Under the pieces are notes generated by a model, which saw nothing but the letters and a program-made list of their open reading frames with translations, searched no databases and was not told the DNA's origin. The translations under genes and the position numbers were made by a program. A stretch of DNA of 64,000 nt, taken from Hymenobacter terrenus (GTDB lineage: Bacteria; Bacteroidota; Bacteroidia; Cytophagales; Hymenobacteraceae). The stretch spans positions 1 through 64,000 of the forward strand of contig NZ_LATM01000010.1 in assembly GCF_000972495.1 (NCBI RefSeq), in the 5' to 3' direction. Numbering within the stretch: position 1 is the first letter of the stretch; every line of letters begins with the position of its first letter. Below, piece after piece: positions 17,545 to 26,318 of this stretch.

Positions 17545-18539
17545 TTGTTGCGCGTCTCTTCTATTCTACCCGCTGTGCTTATCCTCTACGCTGAATTGCA
17601 AATCGCTGGCCGGCAAGTAGCCTGCGACCACGTGAGCTTCTCCTTCGAGCAGTTCACCGATGACAAGGGCCGGCCCAGCCCCACCGTGCGAACGTGCGAA
17701 TGGGCCCGCTCAACGTCTTCGTCAGCGGCATGGCGGCGGGCTAGTCGCGCTGGGAGGAAATCAGACTTAACCCCTGCCGGCGCGAGAGCGGGCATCTGGT
17801 CTTCTTTCGTAACTTGGGCCAAACGGGCAAGCGCTACACCCTCTACAACGCAGCTCTGGTTGACCTGAAGTTCGACTACGACGGCACGGGCACGGCTGGC
17901 CACCACCCGGGTAGAGTTGTCCTTCTCGCTGACCATGGTGGACGTGGATGGTGTCCGCTACGAAGCCCACAACAGCATCCCCTGGAGAACAGACCCGCAG
18001 ACGTGTTTTCGGGTCCTGACCAAGCCTGCTGACCCCCAGCCGTCGGCCCACCTGGCGGCGATGCTGGCCACGGTCAGGCTCAAAGCAGAGGGGCTTGAAG
18101 CGGGCTTGCTCCGGAAGGTGCTCAATCCGGCCGGGGAAGTGGCCACTGAGCTAGCTGGCGTAGGCCTGGCCGCCATTGCCCGCACGGCCTCGCTGACAGC
18201 CGCGATGACCCCGGCTACACCTCCGAATGGGAGCTTGTCGCAATATGTAGCTGCAATACGGCCCTCCCCTAACGCCCTCGCAGCTACGGTTGGCTCAGCT
18301 GGAACGATTATATAAGTAACAACGACGGAGTGTGCATCAACATGGAGCGGCCCCGCCGCGGCGGTCGGCACCGTCGGACCCAGACCTGCGGCGGCAATAT
18401 CACCCCCGCCCAGCGGGCAGCATACTACCAACTTTCCCCCAAAGAAGCGCTCGACCCCGACTTGGAAGACCTACCCCGTATCTTCCGGGAAGAAGGCAAA
18501 CTCACCCCTGATGAATTAGGTATCGCATCGCCCGGCTAG
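17545..18539 (+). pseudogene. Broken T6SS TssD (Hcp-like)-toxin fusion gene
   Basis: The fragments in different frames join into one protein. YAELQIAGRQVACDHVSFSF and TDDKGRPSPTVR are the start of a Bacteroidota TssD tube protein. After a shift near 17690 the text runs GPLNVFVSGMAAG, stop, then GQTGKRYTLYNAALVDLKFD. A second shift near 17900 gives LSFSLTMVDVDGVRYEAHNS, the end of the TssD fold. A linker and a further shift near 18320 lead to ITPAQRAAYYQLSPKEALDP up to a stop at 18539, a likely remnant of a C-terminal toxin domain. At least three frameshifts and one internal stop make it non-functional. A complete TssD-toxin gene lies at 43925. Confidence 0.7.
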
Positions 18540-18560
18540 TCTGGCACGAGGCGGGGGCGG

Positions 18561-20354
18561 CTACTTCACCTGCAGGGTGAACCGCTGGGGCTGCTGGTCG
18601 ATGGTGGCGCGCAGGTAGTAGAGGCCAACGGGCAAGACGGCCGGCAGGCGGTAGGTGGTGCGGCCGGCTGGGGCAGGCACCGTGAAGCGGCGCACCAGAT
18701 GGCCTTGCGCGTTATGGACCGAGACGGTTACCTCTTGGGCCTGGCCAGCTGAGAACGCCAGCGTGGCCGGCTGTTCCGGCGAGCCCGGGTTGGGGTAGAC
18801 CTGCCAGCTAGGGGCCGCGAGGGCAGGAGCCCCCGCAGCGGAGGGGGTGGCCCGTGCGGCGCCCCCGGCCGAAGCGACGGGCTCCAGCCGCCATTGTTGG
18901 TTGGTGCCGCCGGTGGCCGTCCACTGAATGGCTGCTACGCCATCACCCGTGGCCGCCGAGCCGCCGGACGCATCCAGCGCCTTGCCGCTGGCCACGTTGC
19001 GGAGTTGGGAGTAGCCGTCGGTGGTCGCGTCGATGTGCCAGCGCTGCGCGGGGGTGCCATTCTTGTCGCCCTGTTGCACCTTCGCGCCGTCGGCGGTGCT
19101 GCTGCTGACCTCCAGGCACTTGCCCGAGTGCTGGGCCGTGAGCGTGTAGGAGCCGTCGGGCAAGGCCGTCACTTGCCAGTGCTGGTTGGCCCCGCCATGA
19201 TACGTCCACTGCTGCACGCCCGTCGCCGTCGCCCAGGACCCGCCCGGCACGTCCAGCACTTTGCCCGAGTGCCGCGCAACCACTCGGTACACCCCGCTGA
19301 AGGAGCTTGGCGGGTTATGGTTTTCACGCGTGAACGCTCGAAAGGTGGAGCCCCAGGTGTTGTTCTGCTGGTCGTTGGGCGTGGTTCCATCGGAGCGCAA
19401 GAGGGCATCCGTATCATTTTCGTCCGCTTTCCACAGCCAGGCGCAGGTGCTGGTCCGGGTGGTGCGGACCGCCTGCAGAAAGGGAACCGGGTTCATGAGC
19501 GTGCTCGCGTTGTGCGGGCCTACTTCCCCGAACAGCACGGCCAGGCCGCGCTGCTGCACGGCGCGAATGCGGCTTTCGACGGTGGCCTGGCTCTCGTGCA
19601 GCCAATTTTCGTAGGCGTGCAGGTCGAACACCACGTTTTTGTTGTGCTGGCTTTGCAGCAGCGCCGCGCCTTGTGCCAGGAGCACTTGGTCGTCCTGGCC
19701 GCTCTCGGCGCCGGGCACGAGCACGATGTTCTGGTTGCCGGTGCTGCGGATGTTGTCCACCATCTGCTGCATGTCGGCCCGCCACAGCTCGTCGGAGTAG
19801 CCGTGGCTGCGGTCCCACCAGTACGGCTCGTTCCACACCTCCAGCCACACGTCGGGCTGGTCGCGGAAGAAGGTGGCAATTTCCCGCATCTTGGCTTTGT
19901 ACTCGTTCCAGAACGGCGTCTGGGAAGGCGTCAGGCCCACGAAGGTCTCGGCCGGGGTAGGGTTCCAGCCGAAAGGGCAAAAAATCGTGATTTTGCCGTG
20001 GGCCCGATTGGTTTGGGCCAGCAGTTCGAGCGGGCGCAAGTAACTAGGCGAGGGGGCGCCGTTGACGTAGACGGCCACCGGGTGGGTGCCGGCCACGGGC
20101 TGCTGGCGCAGCGTGCCAATAAACTCGCGCACGATATCGATGTTCCAGGTGCTCATCTGCTCGCGGGAGGCTTGATCACCGCCGAACACGTGCAGGGCAT
20201 TGGCCCCGCGCCAGACCGTGGGCACGTCATTTTTCAGGATGCGGTTTCCGGCGACCCGATAGGTGGGCACCGGTTGGGCGCGGGTCCCGAAAACGGCGCA
20301 CCAGCAGCACAGAACGAGCACGGCGCGCGCGAGGGAGTGATAGTATTTTTTCAT
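18561..20354 (-). CDS. Secreted GH5-like glycoside hydrolase with ricin-type lectin and T9SS domain
   Basis: A 597-residue exported enzyme. A signal peptide ends near GTRAQ (residue 27). The barrel domain (about 30-345) has the acid/base Glu176 in WLEVWNEPYWW and the nucleophile Glu277 in VLFGEVGPHN, the normal GH5 pair. A ricin B-type lectin (about 355-490) follows with the repeated VLDVPGGS, CLEVSSS, ALDASGGS and QHWQV / QRWHI / QQWRL (QxW) motifs, expected to bind polysaccharide. The last 80 residues (WQVYPNPGSPEQPATLAF to the end) are a Por sorting domain for type IX export. The substrate, perhaps a mannan or cellulose, is not determined by sequence. Confidence 0.88.
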   Translation of the reverse strand: MKKYYHSLARAVLVLCCWCAVFGTRAQPVPTYRVAGNRILKNDVPTVWRGANALHVFGGDQASREQMSTWNIDIVREFIGTLRQQPVAGTHPVAVYVNGAPSPSYLRPLELLAQTNRAHGKITIFCPFGWNPTPAETFVGLTPSQTPFWNEYKAKMREIATFFRDQPDVWLEVWNEPYWWDRSHGYSDELWRADMQQMVDNIRSTGNQNIVLVPGAESGQDDQVLLAQGAALLQSQHNKNVVFDLHAYENWLHESQATVESRIRAVQQRGLAVLFGEVGPHNASTLMNPVPFLQAVRTTRTSTCAWLWKADENDTDALLRSDGTTPNDQQNNTWGSTFRAFTRENHNPPSSFSGVYRVVARHSGKVLDVPGGSWATATGVQQWTYHGGANQHWQVTALPDGSYTLTAQHSGKCLEVSSSTADGAKVQQGDKNGTPAQRWHIDATTDGYSQLRNVASGKALDASGGSAATGDGVAAIQWTATGGTNQQWRLEPVASAGGAARATPSAAGAPALAAPSWQVYPNPGSPEQPATLAFSAGQAQEVTVSVHNAQGHLVRRFTVPAPAGRTTYRLPAVLPVGLYYLRATIDQQPQRFTLQVK

Positions 20355-20552
20355 GAGGGACCTGGGCAAGGAATGAAGGAAGCGATTCCGTTATTGTAAA
20401 TATAGGGAATCGGCGGCCAGCCGGTGTGGCTCCCTCGTCCCTCGCTTGGCGGTCGGAGGAGGGGTGGGCGCTTTTTCTTCGCGTTCCCGGGCGTCAATCG
20501 TCAGCCACCCGCTGACCCGCGCCCATGTGCTGTCGTTCGTTCACTTGGTAAA

Positions 20553-20737
20553 CTAGTAGTACACGGTGGGCCAGAGCGGCAACTCGGCGGGCACGTCGCG
20601 CCACACGCAGCCGTTTTTGAGCACGTAGAACATGCCGTTGACCACCGCCCGTAACGGCCACTTGCTTGTGCGCCGCACCACCAGCAGCGGCGCCAACCGC
20701 TGCCCTTGCCGCGCGGCTAAATCCGAACTCTATCGCT
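20553..20737 (-). pseudogene. N-terminal fragment of an IS5-type transposase
   Basis: Translated on the minus strand, the piece reads VVNGMFYVLKNGCVWRDVPA then ELPLWPTVYY and stops. This is the N-terminal helix-turn-helix-like region (DUF4096) found in IS5-family transposases, where a YYF-W continuation is normal. The catalytic DDE part, the terminal repeats and a start codon are all missing, so it is a relic. The DNA on both sides (20370-20552 and 20738-20784) shows no gene. Confidence 0.6.
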
Positions 20738-20784
20738 TCGCTTGCATGAATACAACGCTAAAAAGCCCCGATTAACTTAAACAG

Positions 20785-20950
20785 CTTCTTAGAAGCTGTT
20801 TAAGTTAATAAACACGGTCATGCTGAGCGCAGTCGAAGCATCTCTACCGCTTCGTAGAAAAGCCTCTAACGAAGCGGTAGAGATGCTTCGACTGCGCTCA
20901 GCATGACCGTTCCAAAAGAATTTAGGTAACTTAAACAGGAGCTTCTAAGA
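20785..20950. repeat. Very long intergenic palindrome
   Basis: Outer arms CTTAGAAGCTGTTTAAGTTA and the partial mirror ending near 20950 enclose the exact inner palindrome 20814-20910 (ACGGTCATGCTGAGCGCAGT and its complement). It is the longest member of the family here. Confidence 0.85.
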
Positions 20951-20954
20951 CAAT

Positions 20955-21041
20955 GCAGCCTCAAAATAACGTCGGCTATGCTGTGCGCCAAGTTCGAATG
21001 ATGCGCCAGCTACCGAGGGTAGCTATTGCCGTCAGCAGCCA
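20955..21041 (+). repeat. 86-bp intergenic repeat, copy 2
   Basis: Same-strand match to 16869-16955. It adjoins the right end of a GTCATGCTGAGC palindrome. Confidence 0.75.
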
Positions 21042-21080
21042 TACAGAGTTCCGCCATTCTGGTTGACGTAGCGGCTGTAG

Positions 21081-21710
21081 CTAGCTTCGTAGCCACTCAA
21101 ACTGCCAAAATGCTGTTACCTGGTTGTCAAATCGCACCCAAAAGGGAGTTTGAGAGGTAGGCGACACGTAGGGTAAGACGTCGTCACAAAGCAAGCAAGC
21201 CGGCTCTAATCGTGGAGGCGTAAGCGTAGGCGGTTCGTTAAAGGCATAGAGCGTAGCAGGGGTATGGTAAATGTCGACCCAATATTTTCTAACACCTTCT
21301 CGGTTCAGTGTATTCAGTGCAAAAATGAGGTGTTTGAAACGTGCTGACCGCATAAGATGAATTCGTACTCCGCTGCCCTGTTCGACATTTCTCATCATGG
21401 CGTGTACAGTATTCTCCGTGCGTATCAGCTCGCGCTTGTCTATCGAATCATTACTGCCTGTGAGGTAAATATCTTTCCAGGAGCAGGTCGGGCATATTGT
21501 ATCGGGATTAGGTAGGAAGAAATGAATGGATGGTTTCTCGGCGCGCGCTGGATAACTGGGCACTGTTAACTGTATTCGGTACCACCGTTTAAGCTGCTCT
21601 CGCCACAAGCCCACCGCCACGCAGCCCAGCCACAGCAACCCCGCCAGGGCAAGCAGACCTGGCGGGAACAATAGCTGACGGCGATGGCGGCGAGGCAAGC
21701 GGAGGGGCAT
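21081..21710 (-). CDS. Membrane-anchored protein, unknown
   Basis: The 209-residue protein begins with a basic stretch and one membrane helix (LLALAGLLWLGCVAVGLW, about residues 18-35); the rest should lie in the periplasm. That part contains a CPTC motif (DTICPTCSWKDIYLTG), a mixed alpha/beta stretch GVRIHLMRSARFKHLIFALN and a second Cys pair (ACLLCDD). The topology and spacing resemble ExbD/TolR-like periplasmic domains only loosely. No family is recognised. It is divergent from the TonB-dependent receptor, 159 bp away, but a link is not shown. Confidence 0.55.
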   Translation of the reverse strand: MPLRLPRRHRRQLLFPPGLLALAGLLWLGCVAVGLWREQLKRWYRIQLTVPSYPARAEKPSIHFFLPNPDTICPTCSWKDIYLTGSNDSIDKRELIRTENTVHAMMRNVEQGSGVRIHLMRSARFKHLIFALNTLNREGVRKYWVDIYHTPATLYAFNEPPTLTPPRLEPACLLCDDVLPYVSPTSQTPFWVRFDNQVTAFWQFEWLRS

Positions 21711-21868
21711 ATAGCAAAGTTGATAGCGTGCCCCGTGAAGGTGGGTAGCGGCCGGAGTCAGTTATGAATTACTCCGGTGCCAAACGCAAAAAACTGCGTC
21801 CGCACACGTCATCCACCAACAATTCGCGTACTCCGCTGGTCTGCATCGTTCCGTTGCCATTGCCCACC

Positions 21869-23983
21869 ATGCCCTACCGTTACCTGTTGCTTTTGTTGCT
21901 GTGGCTGCCGCAGCTACCTGCTTCCGCCCAAACCCGCCCCGATTCTGCCCGCGCCGTGGCCCTGCCCGAAGCCACCGTGACCGGCTACGGCCAGCGCCTG
22001 CCGCTGCGTCGCACCGCCGCGGCCGTGGGCGTGATTGATGCCCGCGTGATTGAGCAGTTCAGCCCCATCGCCCTCACGCAGGCGGTAAACACGCTGCCCG
22101 GCGTGCGGCTGGAGGAGCGGGCCACGGCCAGCTACCGGCTCAGTATTCGGGGCAGCACGCTGCGCTCACCCTTCGGAGTCCGCAACGTGAAGGTGTACTA
22201 CAACGGCATTCCTTTCACCGAAGCCAGTGGCACGACGCCGCTGAACCTGCTCGACCCGGCCATTATCGGGCGGCTAGAGGTGTTGCGGGGGCCGGCCGGC
22301 AGCGTGTATGGCGCCGGCACGGGCGGCGTGGCCTTGTTCGGCACGCCGGCGGTGGCGATGGGTACCAGCCTGGTTGCGGCCGGCGCCACGGTGGGGAGCT
22401 ACGGCTTGCGTCGTACCACCATCAGTGCCGAAACCGGCAGTGCTACCAGCAGCGTACGTGCCCAGTACGCCCACCAGGAACTGGATGGCTACCGTGTGCA
22501 AAGTGCCCTGCGGCGCGATGTTTTTGCCCTTGACCTTCGCAGCGTGGCTTTGCCCAAAACGACACTGGCGGCCCATTTGCTCTACACGGATATCAATTAC
22601 CAGCTGCCCGGTGGCCTCACCCGCGCCCAGTTTGGGGCCGACCCGCGGCAGGCGCGGCCGGGCACCCAGACGGCGCCCGGTACGGTGGCGCAGCGGGCGT
22701 TTTATGCCTCGCGCACCGGCTTGGTCGGCCTCACCCACGAGTATCGGTTTACAGAAGGCTTGGAGCTGCAAACCACGCTTTACGGCAGTGGCACGGCCAT
22801 TCGCACGCCTTTTTTGGTGGATTATGAGCGCAACACTTCCCTGGGCCTGGGCGGCCGTACGGCCCTGAGCTACCGCACCTCATTAGCCGGGCGGGTGCTG
22901 CGGCTGCAAGGTGGCGGCGAGTTTCAGGGTAGCTTCACCGATGGGCGCAGCTACCAGAATCAAGGCGGCAGGCCCGGCGCGCTGCGCTACGACGACGAAA
23001 TCACGACGACCACCGGCTTCGTCTTTGCCCAGGCCGATTACAACCTGCCCGCGGATTTTCTGCTGACCGTAGCCGCCAGCTACAACCGCCTGCGCTACCG
23101 CATCGAGCGGCTGAGCAACGCCGCCACGCGCCCCGATGCCTACCAGTTTGCCCGCGACTTCCGGCCTGAGGTCTCGCCTCGGGTGGCGCTGCTCAAGGAG
23201 TTTAGCCCAAACCTATCGGCGTACGCCAGCGTGAGCACCGGCTTTTCCCCGCCTTCCATTGAGGAAATCCGGCCCTCCGATGCCAGCCTGAACGGCACTT
23301 TGCAGGCCGAGCGCGGCACCAGCTACGAGGTGGGCGCCCGGGGCAGTTTCTTCGCCAACCGCCTGCGCTACGACGTGAGCGTATTCGATTTGGAGCAGCG
23401 CCAAACCATCGTCAGCAGCACCACCGACCAGGGTGCGGTGGTGTTTCGCAATACCGGCCGCACCCACCAGCGCGGCCTCGAAGCCGCTCTGAGCGGCTGG
23501 CTCTGGCAGGTGGCCGCGCCCGTTTCGGCCGCCAGCAACATCCCCGCCGATGCCCCCACCGGCTTGCGCGCCTGGGCCAGCTACGCCTACAACAGCTTTC
23601 GTTTCGGCCGCTACCCCAGCGCCGGGCAGGACCTGCGCGGCAACCGCCTCACCGGCACCACTCCGCACACTCTCAGCGCTGGCCTCGATTTTAGCCATGC
23701 CACTGGCTTCTACCTCAACCCCAACCTGAGCCATCAGGCCCGCATCGTACTCGACGATGCCAATACCGAAGAGGCCCCCGGCTACTGGGTATTTGGGGCG
23801 CGGGGCGGCTGGCGGCGCACCCTGGCCGGCCACCTCGAAACCAACCTCTACGCCGGCCTCGACAATGCCACCAATCGCCGCTACAGCCTCGGCAACGACC
23901 TGAACGCGTTCGGCGGCCGGTATTTCCAGCCCGCCCCCGGCCGCAACTGGTACACTGGCGCCCAGGTAGGCTGGCGTTTTTAA
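21869..23983 (+). CDS. TonB-dependent outer-membrane receptor
   Basis: From the ATG at 21869 it encodes 704 residues with a signal peptide (LLLLLLWLPQLPASAQ). The plug domain begins at LPEATVTGYGQRLPL and contains LSIRGSTLRSPFGVRNVKVY, FTEASGTTPLNLLDP and LEVLRGPAGSVYGAGTGG, the typical plug motifs. The C-terminal barrel runs to WYTGAQVGWRF, with a terminal Phe expected by the outer-membrane insertion machinery. The TonB box is probably close to the start of the mature chain. The size and lack of a carboxypeptidase-like N-terminal domain point to a siderophore, vitamin or metal receptor rather than a SusC transporter. The substrate is unknown. Confidence 0.9.
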   Translation: MPYRYLLLLLLWLPQLPASAQTRPDSARAVALPEATVTGYGQRLPLRRTAAAVGVIDARVIEQFSPIALTQAVNTLPGVRLEERATASYRLSIRGSTLRSPFGVRNVKVYYNGIPFTEASGTTPLNLLDPAIIGRLEVLRGPAGSVYGAGTGGVALFGTPAVAMGTSLVAAGATVGSYGLRRTTISAETGSATSSVRAQYAHQELDGYRVQSALRRDVFALDLRSVALPKTTLAAHLLYTDINYQLPGGLTRAQFGADPRQARPGTQTAPGTVAQRAFYASRTGLVGLTHEYRFTEGLELQTTLYGSGTAIRTPFLVDYERNTSLGLGGRTALSYRTSLAGRVLRLQGGGEFQGSFTDGRSYQNQGGRPGALRYDDEITTTTGFVFAQADYNLPADFLLTVAASYNRLRYRIERLSNAATRPDAYQFARDFRPEVSPRVALLKEFSPNLSAYASVSTGFSPPSIEEIRPSDASLNGTLQAERGTSYEVGARGSFFANRLRYDVSVFDLEQRQTIVSSTTDQGAVVFRNTGRTHQRGLEAALSGWLWQVAAPVSAASNIPADAPTGLRAWASYAYNSFRFGRYPSAGQDLRGNRLTGTTPHTLSAGLDFSHATGFYLNPNLSHQARIVLDDANTEEAPGYWVFGARGGWRRTLAGHLETNLYAGLDNATNRRYSLGNDLNAFGGRYFQPAPGRNWYTGAQVGWRF

Positions 23984-24080
23984 GGCCGCGTCAGTCATGG
24001 CGAGCATAGCGAACCCGAACCGCCCCCGTCGGTATTGCGGAGGAATCCTCCGGCAATTAGCCAATTAAAGCTGCGGCGCA

Positions 24081-24248
24081 CATAACCCCAGCGGGGCGAC
24101 CTATCGGTAGTAAGGGGGCATTCGTGAACTTTTCCAGCCCAGGAGGGGCGGGCGACACTCGGCCGACAAGTGTCGCCCGCCCCTCCTGGGCTGGAAGAAT
24201 GGCTGTGCAGTGCATTTTCTACCGATAGGTCGCCCCGCTGGGGCTATG
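24081..24248. repeat. Double palindrome downstream of the receptor gene
   Basis: Outer arms CATAACCCCAGCGGGGCGAC and GTCGCCCCGCTGGGGCTATG pair almost fully (with CCTATCGGTAG inside). A second, perfect inner hairpin of about 28 bp per arm (TTCCAGCCCAGGAGGGGCGG) fills the centre. Confidence 0.85.
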
Positions 24249-24278
24249 TTTCAATACACCGCTACTTGAGTTAAAAGC

Positions 24279-24312
24279 AAAAGCCCCGGCGTTGCACAGC
24301 GTCGGGGCTTTG
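24279..24312. terminator. Terminator-like hairpin
   Basis: AAAGCCCCGGCG, a short loop, then CGTCGGGGCTTTG with T-rich flanks. It could end transcripts from either side. Confidence 0.65.
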
Positions 24313-24376
24313 TCTTATAATTGAAGCTGTTTTCTGGCCATACTAGCGCGGTTTCGGCAGCAGCGTACGGCGAGCA

Positions 24377-24465
24377 GTAGCGCGAACTTTGTAGTTCGCG
24401 TCCCCGCGCCGTTCGGCAGTCATTCGGGCCTCGTTCGGGCACGCGAACTACAAAGTTCGCGCTAC
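24377..24465. repeat. Inverted repeat with AACTTTGTAGTT arms
   Basis: GTAGCGCGAACTTTGTAGTT at the left is mirrored by AACTACAAAGTTCGCGCTAC at the right. Each arm is itself partly palindromic. The rest of 23984-24546 holds no gene. Confidence 0.8.
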
Positions 24466-24546
24466 GGGACACCGACACCGGCTCCTCTCTTCACGGCAGA
24501 GATATCCGGGGGCCGAGGGAGGTGCAACGGCTCCGGGGTGAGGTTC

Positions 24547-24822
24547 CTAGCTCTGCTCTTCGGGCAGCGTAAATGCCCGGTCGCTGGGGTCGGTTAGCTC
24601 ACGGGGCAGGTTCTCATCGGTTGCGGGGGCGGGGCCGGTAGCGGTGCGGGCTTCGCGGTCCATGCGCAGGGAGTCGTCCTCCATATCGGCCTGGGTCTGG
24701 CCACCGGAAGGCTTATTGTCGTCGACTATCTGGCCGTAGGTTTCGGATTCGAGCATCGGAGTCGACAGGCCGTCGCCGATGTTCGGGTCTTGGGAGTCGT
24801 TATCAGGAGTTTCGGGGGACAT
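24547..24822 (-). CDS. Small acidic, disordered protein
   Basis: Ninety-one residues, rich in Asp, Glu, Pro, Ser, Thr and Gln (DNDSQDPNIGDGLSTPMLES; PRELTDPSDRAFTLPEEQS), with almost no hydrophobic core. It looks intrinsically disordered. Similar short polar proteins occur in clusters in this group, often linked with stress or desiccation, but no function can be assigned here. The neighbour at 24905 is of the same kind and on the same strand, so the two may be coregulated. Confidence 0.55.
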   Translation of the reverse strand: MSPETPDNDSQDPNIGDGLSTPMLESETYGQIVDDNKPSGGQTQADMEDDSLRMDREARTATGPAPATDENLPRELTDPSDRAFTLPEEQS

Positions 24823-24904
24823 GGAAAGGGATGGTTAGCAGTTGATGGGCGGTGGGTAGTGATTAGTGGAGTCGGGTGACCGAGCCACCAATACCAGCCA
24901 CTCG

Positions 24905-25372
24905 TTAATCCTGGCCGTCTTTGGTGCTGGCCGATTCTTCGCGGGTGTTGTGTGTGCCGCCGCCGGCGTAGCGCGGGTCGTCCCGAGCCCAGGCGGCGCG
25001 CTGCTCGTCGTTGTCTTCGTCCTGGGTGGCGCGCACGGCGGCAGGGTCCTGGTTTTGCTCCACGTGGCCGGGCTGGTCGGCGGGGTTGGCGGGCGCCTGG
25101 CGGGCGTCTTTTTCGCGGTCGCGAAATTCGCTGAACTCGTCCGGGTTGTCGTTGGCACCGCTGCGGCCGGCCTGCTGCGAAACCGGGGCAATGGCCGGTC
25201 CATCAGCACCAGTGGAATTGGCCGGGTTTACCCCCCCAAAGTCGCCGTAGTTGGGGCTACGGGCCTCTAGAATGGGGTCGTTCGGGTTGGGGCGAGCGGC
25301 GGCGGCACGGTCTTGCTGGTCCTGCGGGCGGAAATCATTGGCCGGCGGCAGGGGAGTATCTTGCGTATCCAT
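24905..25372 (-). CDS. Acidic, Pro/Asn/Gln-rich disordered protein
   Basis: From the ATG at 25372 it encodes 155 residues. The chain is low in hydrophobic residues and rich in Asp, Asn, Pro, Gln and Ala (NDFRPQDQQDRAAAARPNPN; GDFGGVNPANSTGADGP; DPAAVRATQDEDNDEQRAAW). It is likely disordered and cytoplasmic. The style matches its downstream neighbour at 24547. No family is recognised. The start is chosen at the ATG that follows 22 less likely residues in the open frame. Confidence 0.55.
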   Translation of the reverse strand: MDTQDTPLPPANDFRPQDQQDRAAAARPNPNDPILEARSPNYGDFGGVNPANSTGADGPAIAPVSQQAGRSGANDNPDEFSEFRDREKDARQAPANPADQPGHVEQNQDPAAVRATQDEDNDEQRAAWARDDPRYAGGGTHNTREESASTKDGQD

Positions 25373-25500
25373 GGGAAAGAAGAAAGAGAAGAAAACCAAA
25401 CGGGCCAAGCCCGTCTTTCTCCTCCCTGTACGCAAACCAGCCGCCGCCGTTCATTTCCCATCTCCCAAACATTCTTCCCCCCCCTTTATCAGTTGTACCC

Positions 25501-25776
25501 ATGGCTATCCGACACAACGCCGACGACCAGGAATTTACCACCACCCGCCACGGCTACGAAGCCGAGCTAGCCTACGCCCGCCCCGCCGACGGCGTCATCG
25601 ATTTCACCCACACCTTCGTGGATGAGGGACTGCGCGGCCAGGGCGTGGCCGACGAGCTGGCCCGCGCCGCTCTGGATTTTGCTCGCAAAGAACAGTTGAA
25701 AGTAAAAACCAGCTGCACATTCATGGCCGGCTTCGTCAAGCGCCACCACGCCGAGTACGCCGACCTCCTGGCTTAA
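25501..25776 (+). CDS. YjdJ-type small GNAT acetyltransferase
   Basis: A 91-residue protein matching the short GNAT family typified by YjdJ (COG2388). The core is IDFTHTFVDEGLRGQGVADE then LARAALDFARKEQLKVKTSC: the RGQGVA turn binds the pyrophosphate of acetyl-CoA, and the TFV strand holds the cofactor. The C-terminal CTFMAGFVKRHHAEYADLL completes the fold. The acceptor is unknown; relatives are thought to modify small molecules or protein amines. The gene has its own start 128 bp beyond the divergent disordered-protein gene. Confidence 0.88.
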   Translation: MAIRHNADDQEFTTTRHGYEAELAYARPADGVIDFTHTFVDEGLRGQGVADELARAALDFARKEQLKVKTSCTFMAGFVKRHHAEYADLLA

Positions 25777-25869
25777 ATACAACCGCCCCACCACTCAGTC
25801 GACATCCTCCCCACCGCCTTCCGCAGCCTATTCGACGGAGTCGACACGCCTCTGGCCCCCGTCCGGCCA

Positions 25870-26079
25870 CTTGCCGGCCCCGGCGAATGCCTTGCCGCAG
25901 ACATCCGAAGCCTTGCCGGCTCTCGCGGATGCCTTGCCATAGGCATCCGGCCACTTGCCAGCGCCGGCGGATGGCTTGCGGCGGGCATCTGGCCGCTTGC
26001 CGGCGCTGTCGGACGCCTTGCCGCGGCTGTCGGAGCACTTGTTGCCAGTGGTAGAAGCCTTGCCACTGAGCCGCTACGG
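25870..26079. repeat. 21-bp tandem minisatellite, ten units
   Basis: Ten consecutive 21-base units, each beginning CTTG (mostly CTTGCCGGC...), with consensus like CTTGCCGGCGNNGGCGGATG plus one base. The period is exact, with no indels, while the units differ by several substitutions. A 21-base period keeps frames open on both strands, which explains long but probably spurious reading frames here. Confidence 0.85.
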
Positions 26080-26082
26080 CCT

Positions 26083-26244
26083 GCCAGCACGATGTAGAGA
26101 CGCCACCCTTGGCGTCTCGGCGTTGAACGACACCCACAATGGCGCGGACGCCGAGACGCCACCCTTGGCGTCTCGGCGTTGAACGATACCCGTAATGGCG
26201 CGGACGCCGAGACGCCACCCTTGGCGTCTCTACATCGTGCTGGC
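26083..26244. repeat. Palindrome with internal direct repeats
   Basis: GCCAGCACGATGTAGAGACG is mirrored at the right end. Between the arms the unit GACGCCACCCTTGGCGTCTC occurs three times, joined by GGCGTTGAACGA spacers. Each unit is also a short hairpin. Confidence 0.85.
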
Positions 26245-26257
26245 GAACTAACGCCAA

Positions 26258-26298
26258 CAAAAAGCCCTCGGCGGGAAGGCCGAGGGTTTTTTGGGTTA
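26258..26298. terminator. Terminator after the endonuclease gene
   Basis: AAAAAGCCCTCGGC, a short loop, then GCCGAGGGTTTTTT; on the minus strand it follows the T9SS endonuclease gene. Confidence 0.8.
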
Positions 26299-26318
26299 AA
26301 ACCTAAAATCAGTAGGAC

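Noticed and set aside
18894..20399. 501-codon plus-strand frame opposite the GH5-like gene
   Set aside because: Antisense shadow; the minus-strand frame has signal peptide, catalytic Glu pair and lectin motifs.
25870..26079. Possible CRISPR array
   Set aside because: Units are contiguous 21-mers without unique spacers, and no cas gene is near.
25736..26260. 174-codon minus-strand frame with WQVAG-QGIR-type repeats
   Set aside because: The repeats are just the 21-bp minisatellite and hairpin units read in frame; no start context or domain.
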